Shown here piece by piece: positions 35,784 through 45,465 of a stretch of 64,000 nucleotides of DNA. The notes under the pieces are model-generated. The model did no database searches. It worked only from the letters and a program-made list of their open reading frames with translations, and was not told where the DNA came from. The DNA comes from Hexactinellida sp. DTS-2022. Taxonomy: Eukaryota > Porifera > Hexactinellida. A program made the translations under genes and the position numbers. Location: NCBI GenBank assembly GCA_028753945.1, contig JAPNXP010000015.1, forward strand, positions 1,984,001-2,048,000, written 5' to 3'. Positions within the stretch are counted from its first letter, which is position 1. Each line of letters opens with the position of its first letter.

Positions 35784-35957
35784 CAGTAGATGTCGGATAT
35801 AAGCACACCGGTTATAAGAACATATCGGATATAAACACACTATGTTGGAAAACGGTTGCCATATACCCTGTATAATTTATGTCGGTTATAAGAACATGTC
35901 GGTTATGAGCACATTGAGTGCAGTTCCCGACGATGTGCTTATAACCGGCATCCACTG
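35784..35957. mobile_element. TA-flanked MITE, CAGTAGATGTCGGATATAAG
   Basis: Ends CAGTAGATGTCGGATATAAG and, reversed, CAGTGGATGCCGGTTATAAG, with TA flanks and internal CGGTTATAAGAACAT copies. Confidence 0.82.
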
Positions 35958-36020
35958 TATTGAGTAATTCAAAACATTTACTGAAATAATTAATTGCGCT
36001 ATAATTTACCAAAATAAAAT

Positions 36021-36115
36021 CCAAAATTGCAGCCTGTGCCGACGCATGTTCCTTTGGTGGTGGTCTATTGATAGTGCCTCCAATGGAAGATGCTGTCGAC
36101 ACAGGCTGCAATTTT
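36021..36115. repeat. Hairpin H15, reversed and outside the monomer
   Basis: Arms CCAAAATTGCAGCCTGTGCC and GACACAGGCTGCAATTTT. The asymmetric extra A of the left arm lies on the opposite side from other copies, so this one is inverted. It adjoins MULE coding sequence rather than monomer DNA. Confidence 0.85.
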
Positions 36116-36522
36116 ATGTCTCCAATAGTTTTGACAGCTTCAATAGCGGCAAAATCAGGAGAATGAGTGTGGGTAGAAGGTGGCTTTTTTATGCATCCGC
36201 TAACTCTGTGTGTTGTTATACGTCCATTGCATAAATCTCGTTTCTCACAGCGCCAGTAAGTAGAATCAATTGAGTCTTTATCTTTAATATAGATGTATCC
36301 TTTATAGAGTAACTTTCTTCCACTGAATATTGTTGATGAAAATTCCATTTTCCCTTTAATTGTGAAATGAAAAAACTAGTATTTATAAGAGGTATCTATA
36401 TTGTCGTTTACAAGTTACACTATAATCCTGATGTTTACATCATTAGACTCCATTCAAAACTATTTATTATCGTATCACACCAATGACACCATTGGGATTA
36501 TAAATAATATCGTCAGTATGGC
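36108..36522 (-). pseudogene. Truncated MULE copy: FLYWCH N-terminus fused to hairpin
   Basis: Minus strand, start at 36,348. The first ~80 codons encode the same FLYWCH finger as 20,823-21,060 with no visible change. Immediately after the codons for GDIKL the sequence switches into hairpin H15 at a shared AAAATTGC. The 5' flank matches the intact MULE up to AGCCATACTGACG. The TIR sub-repeats are then missing and the DNA passes straight into the monomer landmark GCCATAAA. The site is therefore the same as in the intact copy, and this is a deleted duplicate. Confidence 0.85.
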
Positions 36523-36837
36523 TTTTTATGGCAGAAATTAAACCCTTTATTGAAAATTCTCTTCTCCCATCAGACGCAGAATTTTATGGTGAATCCAAAT
36601 GTGAAATAAAATTTGGGGGTTTAGTAAAACATTTTTTGAGTTATGGACCAGACAAATTTTGAAAGGTGTTAAAGATGTGTCCAAAATTTGTTAATCAAAG
36701 ATCGTAACCCCAGGTGCAAATTAGACGGTCCCATCGCACCTACATGACAAGTTTCAGCCCATCAACTATAAAGCTCTGGCCAGGGCACCGTCTACGGAGA
36801 AAAAAATAATAATAATAAAAATAATAAAGGCAGTGAT

Positions 36838-37056
36838 TCCAATACTGGGCCACTATACTATAGTATAGTCGGCACAGTAAATATAGAATAATATTAAAGG
36901 CAGTAAGATTAGAACTGGGCCACTATACTATAGTATAGTCGGCACAGTAAAAAGAGGAATTGTTACTGTGCCGACTATACTATAGTATAGTGGCCCAGTA
37001 TAGGAATCACTGCCTTTATTACTGTGCCGACTATACTATAGTATAGTGGCCCAGTA
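36838..37056. repeat. Four 37-bp palindromes, two in each orientation
   Basis: Copies at about 36,846-36,881 and 36,916-36,951 read GGGCCACT...CGGCACAG. Those at about 36,963-37,000 and 37,018-37,055 are reversed, with matching GGCAGTGATT / AATCACTGCC linkers. The group is an inverted repeat of about 200 bp centred near 36,957. Confidence 0.85.
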
Positions 37057-38089
37057 TTGGTCTTAGTGCTTTGGTTGGTAATTATCCTTCCGTATCCTCC
37101 CCACAGAACAGAGTTATATTTACTAAGAACTGAAATTTTCAGGACAGGTGTCTCATGGGTTACAGATGTGCACCTTTAATATTTAAACACGTACAATAAA
37201 TAGTACCCGAATATTCAATTTATATGCATTCGATAGAGAATTAAATTCTACACCTTGTTCGTTAGTGCCACAATTGAGTTACAAATTCCCTTTGTTTACT
37301 AACACTTCAATTCAATTGAAACTTTTGAACGTGTTAAATCTAATTCCATTGTTTCAACTTGTAATAATTATATTGATTCAACTTGTGAGATCGAGTAGGC
37401 TTCTATTTAATAATTGAAACCTAAGATTTTACATTCCACAACAACGACAGATTAAGTGATTATATTTATTTCATGCGAGAATATTATTCCAATGTAAATA
37501 TAATGACGTCATTAATTATAATTAATTCAGTCAGTATATGACTTATAAAGATGCTTCCAATGTGTTTATTAGGGGTTATCGAGTGTGCGGAATTGAAATT
37601 TGATAGCCAAATTAATTAATTAATTATTTATGCAAAATAATTTAACTTAATAAATATAAGTTGACATGGTGCTAAATTATATATAATATTAATAATTATT
37701 TATACTAATTAATTAAATATCATAAATCTCAGAGATCATAGAAGATAGAAACAAACTTTCAATTTATCAATTGGTCCTTATGGCACGTACCACCTATACA
37801 AGTGGGTCTTGACACCTTGAGGCGATGATGACTTCGTTAAAAAAATGTGTTTTTACAATTTTGTTAATTCGATATTTAAAATGGGTTAGTTGATGTTGGG
37901 TGATGACCCAACACTCACATAAAAAATGCTGAGTCATCAGCTATTATATTCTACTCAAACTTGAATATCTCTAAAATGAAGTGAACTAAATGGAAACTTC
38001 CACCACTCTAAGGGTCGATGCCTTCTGAAACACCTTTTTGAAATAATTTAACACCTTCATAATGATGATGACATGGCAAAAAAATAAAT

Positions 38090-38202
38090 CCAAAATTGCA
38101 GCCTGTGCCGACAGCATGTTCCTTTGGAGGCACTATCAATAAACCAACAACAAAATATAGTGCCACCAAAGGAACATGCGTCGGCACAGGCTGCAATTTT
38201 GG
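38090..38202. repeat. Monomer hairpin H16
   Basis: Long-arm type. Loop CCAACAACAAAATA. It is followed at once by a 37-bp palindrome (38,210-38,244). Confidence 0.8.
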
Positions 38203-39362
38203 ATTTTTACTGTGCCGACTATACTATAGTATAGTGGCCCAGTTCTAATCTTACTGCCTTGGTTATGATTATTAGTCCGTAGATCGTCCACAGAACAGAG
38301 TTTCATTAACTAAGAGCCCAAATTTTCAGGATATGTGTCTCATGGGTTACAGATGTGCACCTGGGGTCACGATTTTTTATTACATTTTTTTGGACACATT
38401 TTTAAACCTGTTTAATGTTAGAAAAGTAACAATAAATGGTGCCCAAATATTTAATTTATTTGCATTCGATAGAGAATTAAATTTACACCTTTTCACAATG
38501 CAATAATTTTCAAAATGGGTTTCGTTAGTGCCACAATTGAGTTGCAAATTTCCTTTGTTTACTAACACTTTAGTTCAAATTAAAGTGTTAATTATAATTC
38601 TATTGTTTCAACTTGTAATAATTCTAGTGATTCAACTTGTGAGATCGTGTAGGCTTCTATTTTATAATTGAAAACTAGGATTCTACATTCCATAACAACG
38701 ACAGATTATGTGATTATATTTATTTCTGCTTCGAATGTTCTTGCACAATGGATACATGACAAATTTAATTCTAATTAATTCGCTCTGTGTTTAACTCATA
38801 GAGATGGTTCCAAATTGATTAGTGGGGTTATCGAGTGCGCTGAATTCAAATATAATAGTGAAATTCAATTTAGATTAATAATACGTGCTTACAAATAATT
38901 GAACTCAATTTATTTTGATGACCATAATATTGGTGTTAAATTATCAATAGATTAATTAAATATTATACTAATTATCTAAATTTCATTAATCTCAGAAATG
39001 ATATAAGATGGAAACAAACTTTCAATTTATCAATTAGTCCTTATGGCAACGTGCCACCTATACAAGTGGGTCTTGAGACTCTTGACACCTTGAGGTGATG
39101 ATGACATCGTTAAAAAAATGTGTTTTTACAATTTTGTTAATTCGATATTTAAAATGGGTTAGTTGATGTTGGGTGATGACCCAACACTCACATAAAATAT
39201 GCTGAGTCATCAGCTATTATATTCTACTCAAACTTAAATATCTCTGAAATGAAGTGAACTAAATGGAAACTTCCACCACTCTAAGGGTCGATGCCTTCTG
39301 AAACACCTTTTTGAAATAATTTAACACCTTCATAATGATGATGACATGGCAAAAAAATAAAT

Positions 39363-39475
39363 CCAAAATTGCAGCCTGTGCCGACAGCATGTTCCTTTGG
39401 AGGCACTATCAATAAACCAACAACAAAATATAGTGCCACCAAAGGAACATGCGTCGGCACAGGCTGCAATTTTGG
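39363..39475. repeat. Monomer hairpin H17
   Basis: Copy of H16 produced by the 1,273-bp duplication, with its palindrome at 39,483-39,517. Confidence 0.8.
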
Positions 39476-40635
39476 ATTTTTACTGTGCCGACTATACTAT
39501 AGTATAGTGGCCCAGTTCTAATCTTACTGCCTTGGTTATGATTATTAGTCCGTAGATCGTCCACAGAACAGAGTTTCATTAACTAAGAGCCCAAATTTTC
39601 AGGATATGTGTCTCATGGGTTACAGATGTGCACCTGGGGTCACGATTTTTTATTACATTTTTTTGGACACATTTTTAAACCTGTTTAATGTTAGAAAAGT
39701 AACAATAAATGGTGCCCAAATATTTAATTTATTTGCATTCGATAGAGAATTAAATTTACACCTTTTCACAATGCAATAATTTTCAAAATGGGTTTCGTTA
39801 GTGCCACAATTGAGTTGCAAATTTCCTTTGTTTACTAACACTTTAGTTCAAATTAAAGTGTTAATTATAATTCTATTGTTTCAACTTGTAATAATTCTAG
39901 TGATTCAACTTGTGAGATCGTGTAGGCTTCTATTTTATAATTGAAAACTAGGATTCTACATTCCATAACAACGACAGATTATGTGATTATATTTATTTCT
40001 GCTTCGAATGTTCTTGCACAATGGATACATGACAAATTTAATTCTAATTAATTCGCTCTGTGTTTAACTCATAGAGATGGTTCCAAATTGATTAGTGGGG
40101 TTATCGAGTGCGCTGAATTCAAATATAATAGTGAAATTCAATTTAGATTAATAATACGTGCTTACAAATAATTGAACTCAATTTATTTTGATGACCATAA
40201 TATTGGTGTTAAATTATCAATAGATTAATTAAATATTATACTAATTATCTAAATTTCATTAATCTCAGAAATGATATAAGATGGAAACAAACTTTCAATT
40301 TATCAATTAGTCCTTATGGCAACGTGCCACCTATACAAGTGGGTCTTGAGACTCTTGACACCTTGAGGTGATGATGACATCGTTAAAAAAATGTGTTTTT
40401 ACAATTTTGTTAATTCGATATTTAAAATGGGTTAGTTGATGTTGGGTGATGACCCAACACTCACATAAAATATGCTGAGTCATCAGCTATTATATTCTAC
40501 TCAAACTTAAATATCTCTGAAATGAAGTGAACTAAATGGAAACTTCCACCACTCTAAGGGTCGATGCCTTCTGAAACACCTTTTTGAAATAATTTAACAC
40601 CTTCATAGTGATGATGACATGGCGAAAAAAAAAAT

Positions 40636-40748
40636 CCAAAATTACAGCCTGTGCCGACAGCATGTTCCTTTGGAGGCACTATAAATAAACCACCACCGAA
40701 ATATAGTGCCACCAAAGGAACATGCGTCGGCACAGGCTGCAATTTTGG
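40636..40748. repeat. Monomer hairpin H18
   Basis: Long-arm type with ATTACAGCC in the left arm. It is followed by a (TTA)n tract, not a palindrome, marking where the duplicated unit gives way to a different monomer. Confidence 0.8.
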
Positions 40749-41481
40749 ATTTTATTATTATTATTATTATTATTATTTCTCCGTAGACGGTACCCTGCCC
40801 TCACCTTTATACATTAAGGGCTAATATTTGGCATGTAGGTGTGGAGTGACCGTCTAATTTGCACCTGGGGTTACGATTTCCGTTTAAAATTTCTTAACCC
40901 CTATTTAATCTAATTAAACCTCATAACATTAAATAATAAATAGTGAGCTTGATAAAATTTGCATATTTGGATAGATAATTAAATTCTACACCTTTTCACA
41001 GTGCACGAATTTTCAAATTGGGCTTAATTTGTGCCACAATTGAGTTGAAAATTTCTTTTGTTTACTCACTTCAATTTCAGTAAACTGTTAAATCTAATTC
41101 TATTGTTTCAACTTGTAGCAATTATATTGATTTAACTTGTTAAATCTTACTCTATTGATTCAACTCGCGATAATTATATTGATTCAACTTATAAATTCCA
41201 GCTGGCTTCTATTTAATTGTAGTATTACTATACAATGGATTAAATAAAATCTAATAATATAAGGAATTTATTGACTTTACTCAAATCACCGTGGATAACA
41301 TTGCTAAAATAAATAACTAATAATATAATTTATTATCAATACAAAATGAATGAATGACATTAAACTCAAGATGGTTTGTGATATAAACTAACTTCAAATT
41401 AATCTACCATTCCTTGTGGCTCGGATCAATTAACAAATGGATCATGACACCTTGAGGCGTTGATGCCATGGCGAAAAAAAT

Positions 41482-41592
41482 CCAAAATTGCAGATGTGCT
41501 GACAGCATGTTCCTTTGGAGGCACTTTCAATAAAACACCAACAAGATATAGTGCCACCAAAGGAACATGCGTCGGCACAGCTGCAATTTTGG
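41482..41592. repeat. Monomer hairpin H19 (short-arm type)
   Basis: Left arm GCAGATGTGCTGAC, right arm GGCACAGCTGC, both one base shorter than the common type. The tract that follows is (TTTG)n leading into a different repeat family. Confidence 0.8.
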
Positions 41593-41760
41593 ATTTTTTG
41601 TTTGTTTGTGTGTTTGTTTGTTTGTTTGTTTGTTTGTTTGTTTGTCCAGAATTAATTGGAAAGACTACGAGTCCCAGAAAGCTGAAAATTTGTATACAGG
41701 GGTAATTTTGTACTGCGACAACGATCTATTGGTTTTTGAAGAGAAATATTCACATTTGAA
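41593..41760 (+). repeat. (TTTG)n and AGAAAGCTGAAAATT block
   Basis: A TTTG microsatellite at 41,597-41,645 is followed by TCCAGAATTAATTGGAAAG, ACTACGAGTCCCAGAAAGC and TTGTACTGCGACAACG. The same block follows a GTTTG tract at 43,066-43,200. Confidence 0.8.
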
Positions 41761-42242
41761 GGTGACAAAATATGTTAGCCAATTAAATTCGAGGGATGGT
41801 TAGTATGAATTAGCAGATTTCATCAATTAGTATAAATAGATTGTGCATAATAGAAATATTTTCTGAGGCTCCAATTTGATTGATTGAAAATTATTTTATT
41901 TAACCAATCAATCATTTGTCTATTCTATTGCCTGTTTTTCTTTTAGTATTATTTTGATTCGAGCTTTCTTATCGTGCAACTGAAATTTGTTGGCTACTAG
42001 CCGAAAAACCGCCCTCCAGGCGGCATTTTTCTGCTAGTTTACTATGCTTTACTAGGCTTTGTATTTGGTGGTAAGTTTCATTTTCACGTTTTAATCGCTT
42101 TCTCGCTGTATTGGGCGTTTGTTTACAATCATTACCAACACGCGAACGTTTTTTAAGTGGCATACGTATAGTTGATAACAGGTTTGGATTTTGTATGTAA
42201 ATTATGACTGAAGTTGGCAAAATATGTCAACCCGATCTATAT
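41761..42242. other. No clear gene; one small basic reverse-strand ORF
   Basis: A minus-strand frame at 41,969-42,220 contains MPLKKRSRVGNDCKQTPNTA and RKRLKRENE. It is basic and hydrophilic, reminiscent of N-termini of some transposon replication proteins, but I cannot assign it. The rest is AT-rich with CCAATCAATC repeats. Confidence 0.3.
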
Positions 42243-42421
42243 ATTGTCAGGTTCTTTTATGATAAACATTCAAGGGACAAAAATTGTGCATAATAGAGAG
42301 AATTCATAATAAGCGAACTCAACTTAGTACAAACCCTATGTAAGTTGTTAAATTGGGACCATAAGGCTTGTTCATAATAAAGCAGACGAAATCTTGTTCA
42401 TAATAAGCAGACCTGACTGTA
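42243..42421. mobile_element. Tc1/pogo-type MITE, copy 2 of CAGGTTCTTTTAT family
   Basis: Contains GTCAGGTTCTTTTATGA, CATTCAAGGGACAAAAATTG, CATAATAAGCGAACTC and ends GCAGACCTGACTGTA. The middle part GTAAGTTGTTAAATTGG matches the copies at 26,473 and 55,108. Confidence 0.75.
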
Positions 42422-42639
42422 TAGCAATAGGTATGACTATTAAATTGTCCAACAACACAAATGTAAGGTTGAATTTTATTGGTCTATATGTATATTCAAT
42501 TGTTGTTTATATTATGGGAAATCATAATGGAATACTGAACACAAATAACTGATTGGATGAATTAATTTACTCTCGCCCAATTAAATCACAGTCTCCGTTA
42601 GGCATTCTATACTGCACACTTAACAATTGATAGAGACAT

Positions 42640-42895
42640 AAAAATCCTTTTATACTATTTGAATGCTAGATGCTAATCCATACTGGAAACCCCTCGAATT
42701 TAATAGGCTAAAGGTTTTGTCACATTTAAGGAGGGAAGATGTGAATATTTTTCTTAAAAATTCCTTATCTGGAGTGGTCACGTAATTCCTAGATAATATG
42801 CAAAATTTGGTACAGATCGGTTCAGGAATCTCAGAGGAGATGTGAGGACAGACAGACAGACATTGTATTTTATATATATATAGATTAAAACTCAT
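42640..42895 (+). mobile_element. Non-LTR retrotransposon or SINE 3' tail
   Basis: Contains CAAAATTTGGTACAGATCGG, TTCAGGAATCTCAGAGGAG and the run GACAGACAGACAG, then a TATATATATA tail. This arrangement (gentle-slope phrase, CAGACA run, TATA tail) is typical of RTE-type 3' ends as I know them from invertebrates. No coding portion remains. Confidence 0.5.
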
Positions 42896-42896
42896 T

Positions 42897-43050
42897 ATTA
42901 ATGTGATTGCTTTTGGGGAGGGAAAGGCCGCGAAGCGGCCGTTAATTGTATTGCGTAGTGCCTAACACGAACAAACAAAAGTCGCGAAGCGACTTTTGTG
43001 AGAGAGTGATCCGTCGCGAAGCGACCGAGACCGAAGGGCTCGTATATTAA
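42897..43050 (+). repeat. CGCGAAGCG hairpin cluster, copy A
   Basis: Contains GGCCGCGAAGCGGCC, AGTCGCGAAGCGACT and GTCGCGAAGCGACC hairpins and ends CGAAGGGCTCGTAT. The sequence from 43,051 starts a second repeat unit. Confidence 0.8.
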
Positions 43051-44378
43051 AAGAGGAATTGTTGTGTGTTTGTGTGTTTGTTTGTTTGTGTGTTTGTGTG
43101 TTTGTGTGTGTGTTTGTCCAGAATTAATAGGAAAGACTACGAGTCCTAGAAAGCTGAAAATTGGCATGCAGGGGTAACTTTGTACTGCGACAACGTCATA
43201 AACGCACATATTTGGGAATAACTCTTTCAGTTCTTATCCGATTCGGCCACAATTTTAGATAGCAAGACAACATGAAATGAGACACACGTATACCGATTTA
43301 TGGGATTGTGACGTCACGTACGAACTAATTTGGATTCAGCTCTTACATTTTTGATTCAATCGTCAAACAATTTTGTCACGTTATAAAACAGAATGTGTTG
43401 CATGTCTCTAGAAATATTTATAATTTTCGCATTTAATCTGAGCCAGGCAATAACAAAAATGTAACCTACAATTGCTGCCAGTGGCGTCAGGTACTGGGGG
43501 GGCGGGGGGGCTCGCCCCCCCTGTTTTGAAATGAGCCAAAAACCGGGGGGGCCGCCCCCCCAGTTTATTTTCAAAAATTATGCTCACTTTAAAGCTATTT
43601 TGATCGTAGTTTACTCAATGTGCTGTGAATCAATATGCAGTGCGTGATTGCAATACTAGATACTACTGATTATATATTATTTAGTTATGTATTTGAAATG
43701 TATACGTGTAATATAAGCCAATTAACATTATCATAAACAAATTAATGTCATTATCTTATTTTAAGAATTCCTCAAGCTATCTTCACTTAGCTTGAGGAAA
43801 TGCAGACATTGAACGCAGACATGAAGGATTCAAAAGATAATTGATATTTCTATTCATTTTAATTTGTGTATTTGACATATTGAATGAACTAGTACAACGG
43901 CCCGGGTCGGCCCCCCCAGCTTTTTGGTCAACCTGACTCCCCTGATTGCTGCGTCATTGCACATATTGAGGTTTGATGATTTAATCTCACCTACATTATT
44001 TCCGAAATTGCATACTTGATTTAATCCAGTTTGGCTTCCATCAGTTTATTTCTATTCGTGATGTATTTAGCTTACGTCAATCACATAAGCATAATATTAC
44101 TATCAAAGTAATTCAACTATTTACAAACAATTTACTCTATGCTGTTAAAATCCTGGGTTAGTAAATAAGATGAATTAATTAATTAATTACTTGACATACT
44201 GGGGTCCCAAATAGCAGCATACTGAATTGAGTACGTGTAATTTACCAGTCACAGGCTTAACTTATTTAATATGAGTTAGATTTGAGGAGAGTAAGGCCGC
44301 GAAGCGGCCGTTAATTGTTTTGCGTAGTGTCTAATACGAACGAACAAAGGTCGCGAAGCGACCGAGACCGAAGGGCTC
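43051..44378 (+). repeat. Microsatellite-headed repeat unit ending in hairpins
   Basis: Starts after copy A with GTTTG/GTGTTTG tracts (43,066-43,116), then the GCTGAAAATTGGCATG block (43,153), then unique sequence carrying a hAT MITE. It ends in hairpin cluster copy B (44,281-44,378) with the same CGAAGGGCTCGTAT terminus. The right half is repeated in reverse at 63,509-64,000. A head-to-tail arrangement ending in hairpins would suit a Helitron-like element; unproven. Confidence 0.6.
43479..43944. mobile_element. hAT-type MITE, CAGTGGCGTCAGGT ends
   Basis: Exact 8-bp duplication ATTGCTGC (43,471-43,478; 43,945-43,952). Ends CAGTGGCGTCAGGT and, reversed, CAGGGGAGTCAGGT, followed by G- and C-runs. 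The homologous repeat at 63,920-63,945 carries the empty site GCAGCAATTGGAGG. Confidence 0.93.
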
Positions 44379-44404
44379 GTATTAATAAAGGCAGTAAGAT
44401 TAGA

Positions 44405-44440
44405 ACTGGGCCACTATACTATAGTATAGTCGGTACAGTA
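44405..44440 (-). repeat. 37-bp palindromic repeat
   Basis: Single copy with the AAAGGCAGTAAGATTAG linker, lying directly after the terminus of the preceding repeat unit and outside any hairpin monomer. Confidence 0.85.
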
Positions 44441-44555
44441 AAAATAATAATATAGATTAAGCATATTTAATTGTATATACTTTGCAACAAAAAAAACTAC
44501 TACAGTACAAATTATTGGTTAAACATTTCTAAACTTTATGGCTTGGTCCTTTCGT

Positions 44556-45008
44556 TCACGAACACTTATTTCCTTCGATAATCCTTTCAGATATAAGTTT
44601 ATAATACGTAGTTGAATTTACCTGATTTCTACCAGACTGATAATGGTCATTACAAAAGAAGGTGTCATTTTCAATATTCAAGAGTAGATGCATAGATAAG
44701 GTCTTGAAACAGATCTTTGTGATAAGAATATTTTCTTCGAATAACTCTAATACATAAAAGGCAGTTTTAACATATTCGTAAAGAATCTTAAATGGCAATT
44801 TTAGCCCACCTTTGTTCAAACGATTTGTCCATTCGATATATGTTAAGTCTTTTTGAAGTAAGCGAATGCAATCGTGACAATTTGTACGAAGGAGGAGTCG
44901 GTGAGTTATATAGCCAGAAATAACCAACTACGTGTTCTGTATTTTCTGAGATTTCAATATTTTCAAGATTCACATTTTCCATAAAATCTTCGATATGATG
45001 CTCTATAT
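44556..45008 (-). pseudogene. P-element transposase C-terminal fragment
   Basis: Minus strand. SGYITHRLLLRTNCHDCIRL and LNKGGLKLPFKILYEYV correspond to the GYTVHKF...CSTC and RGSLKWPS region of the transposase at 14,746-18,632. It belongs to a different P-element copy, since the residues differ. A frame change lies near 44,925. The N-terminal side stops at 45,008, where the end of a hAT element begins. Confidence 0.7.
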
Positions 45009-45210
45009 CAGTATTTCTCAATCTATTTTAGCACACCGCCCCCTAATCAGGATTTTACTGTCGACACCGCCCCCTCCCCTTCACCTAACCGATTTTTTTT
45101 CAATTTTGTATTAGTTTTAATAATAGAATAAGTGTGCTAATATAGAATGTAAATCTATGCGAAGAGGCACTTGTATGTGATGCTCTTCAATAATCTTTTT
45201 ACGTTTGGCC

Positions 45211-45397
45211 TGTTGTATGAGATTTCTACTACTTTGTATACATGGACCATGGATGATTTATTACTACGAGATTTTTACTACCATGAGATTTCTACTACCA
45301 CTGTTATTCTTTCTCACCTTATTTCTCGAGATATATTGGAACTATGTAATCGTGTTACCCACATATATGTTCATACGCTAATATCAATATTATGACA
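45211..45397 (+). repeat. Ginger1 left TIR
   Basis: Contains GATTTCTACTAC repeats, ATACATGGACCATGGATG and ATATATGTTCATACGC. The right TIR matches it with a few substitutions once the 700-bp insertion is removed. Confidence 0.9.
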
Positions 45398-45465
45398 GTG
45401 CCTCTATAAGTAGGAGAAATATTACACAAGTGAAGAGTTTAATTGGAATGTTGTAATGGAATAAT

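Larger units (their letters stand above)
37974..40519 (+). repeat. 1,273-bp tandem duplication, two copies
   Basis: Copies 37,974-39,246 and 39,247-40,519 look identical throughout, including every monomer-specific variant and the palindrome at 38,210. Identity extends a further ~70 bp into the third unit and stops near 40,590. Upstream of 37,974 scattered mismatches appear. Confidence 0.9.
36523..41590. repeat. Hairpin-monomer array, block IV
   Basis: Begins with a reverse-orientation monomer segment (36,523-36,810). It passes through a cluster of 37-bp palindromes where orientation flips, then contains four forward hairpin units including a 1,273-bp tandem duplication, and ends in the unit headed by hairpin H19. 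Confidence 0.85.

Noticed and set aside
41592-41705. Possible protein with a poly-valine/cysteine stretch (VCVFVCLFVC)
   Set aside because: Translation of the TTTG microsatellite.
42650-43209. Minus-strand ORFs of about 81 and 103 codons
   Set aside because: They read through a retrotransposon 3' tail, the CGCGAAGCG hairpins and a GTTTG microsatellite; no family motif appears.
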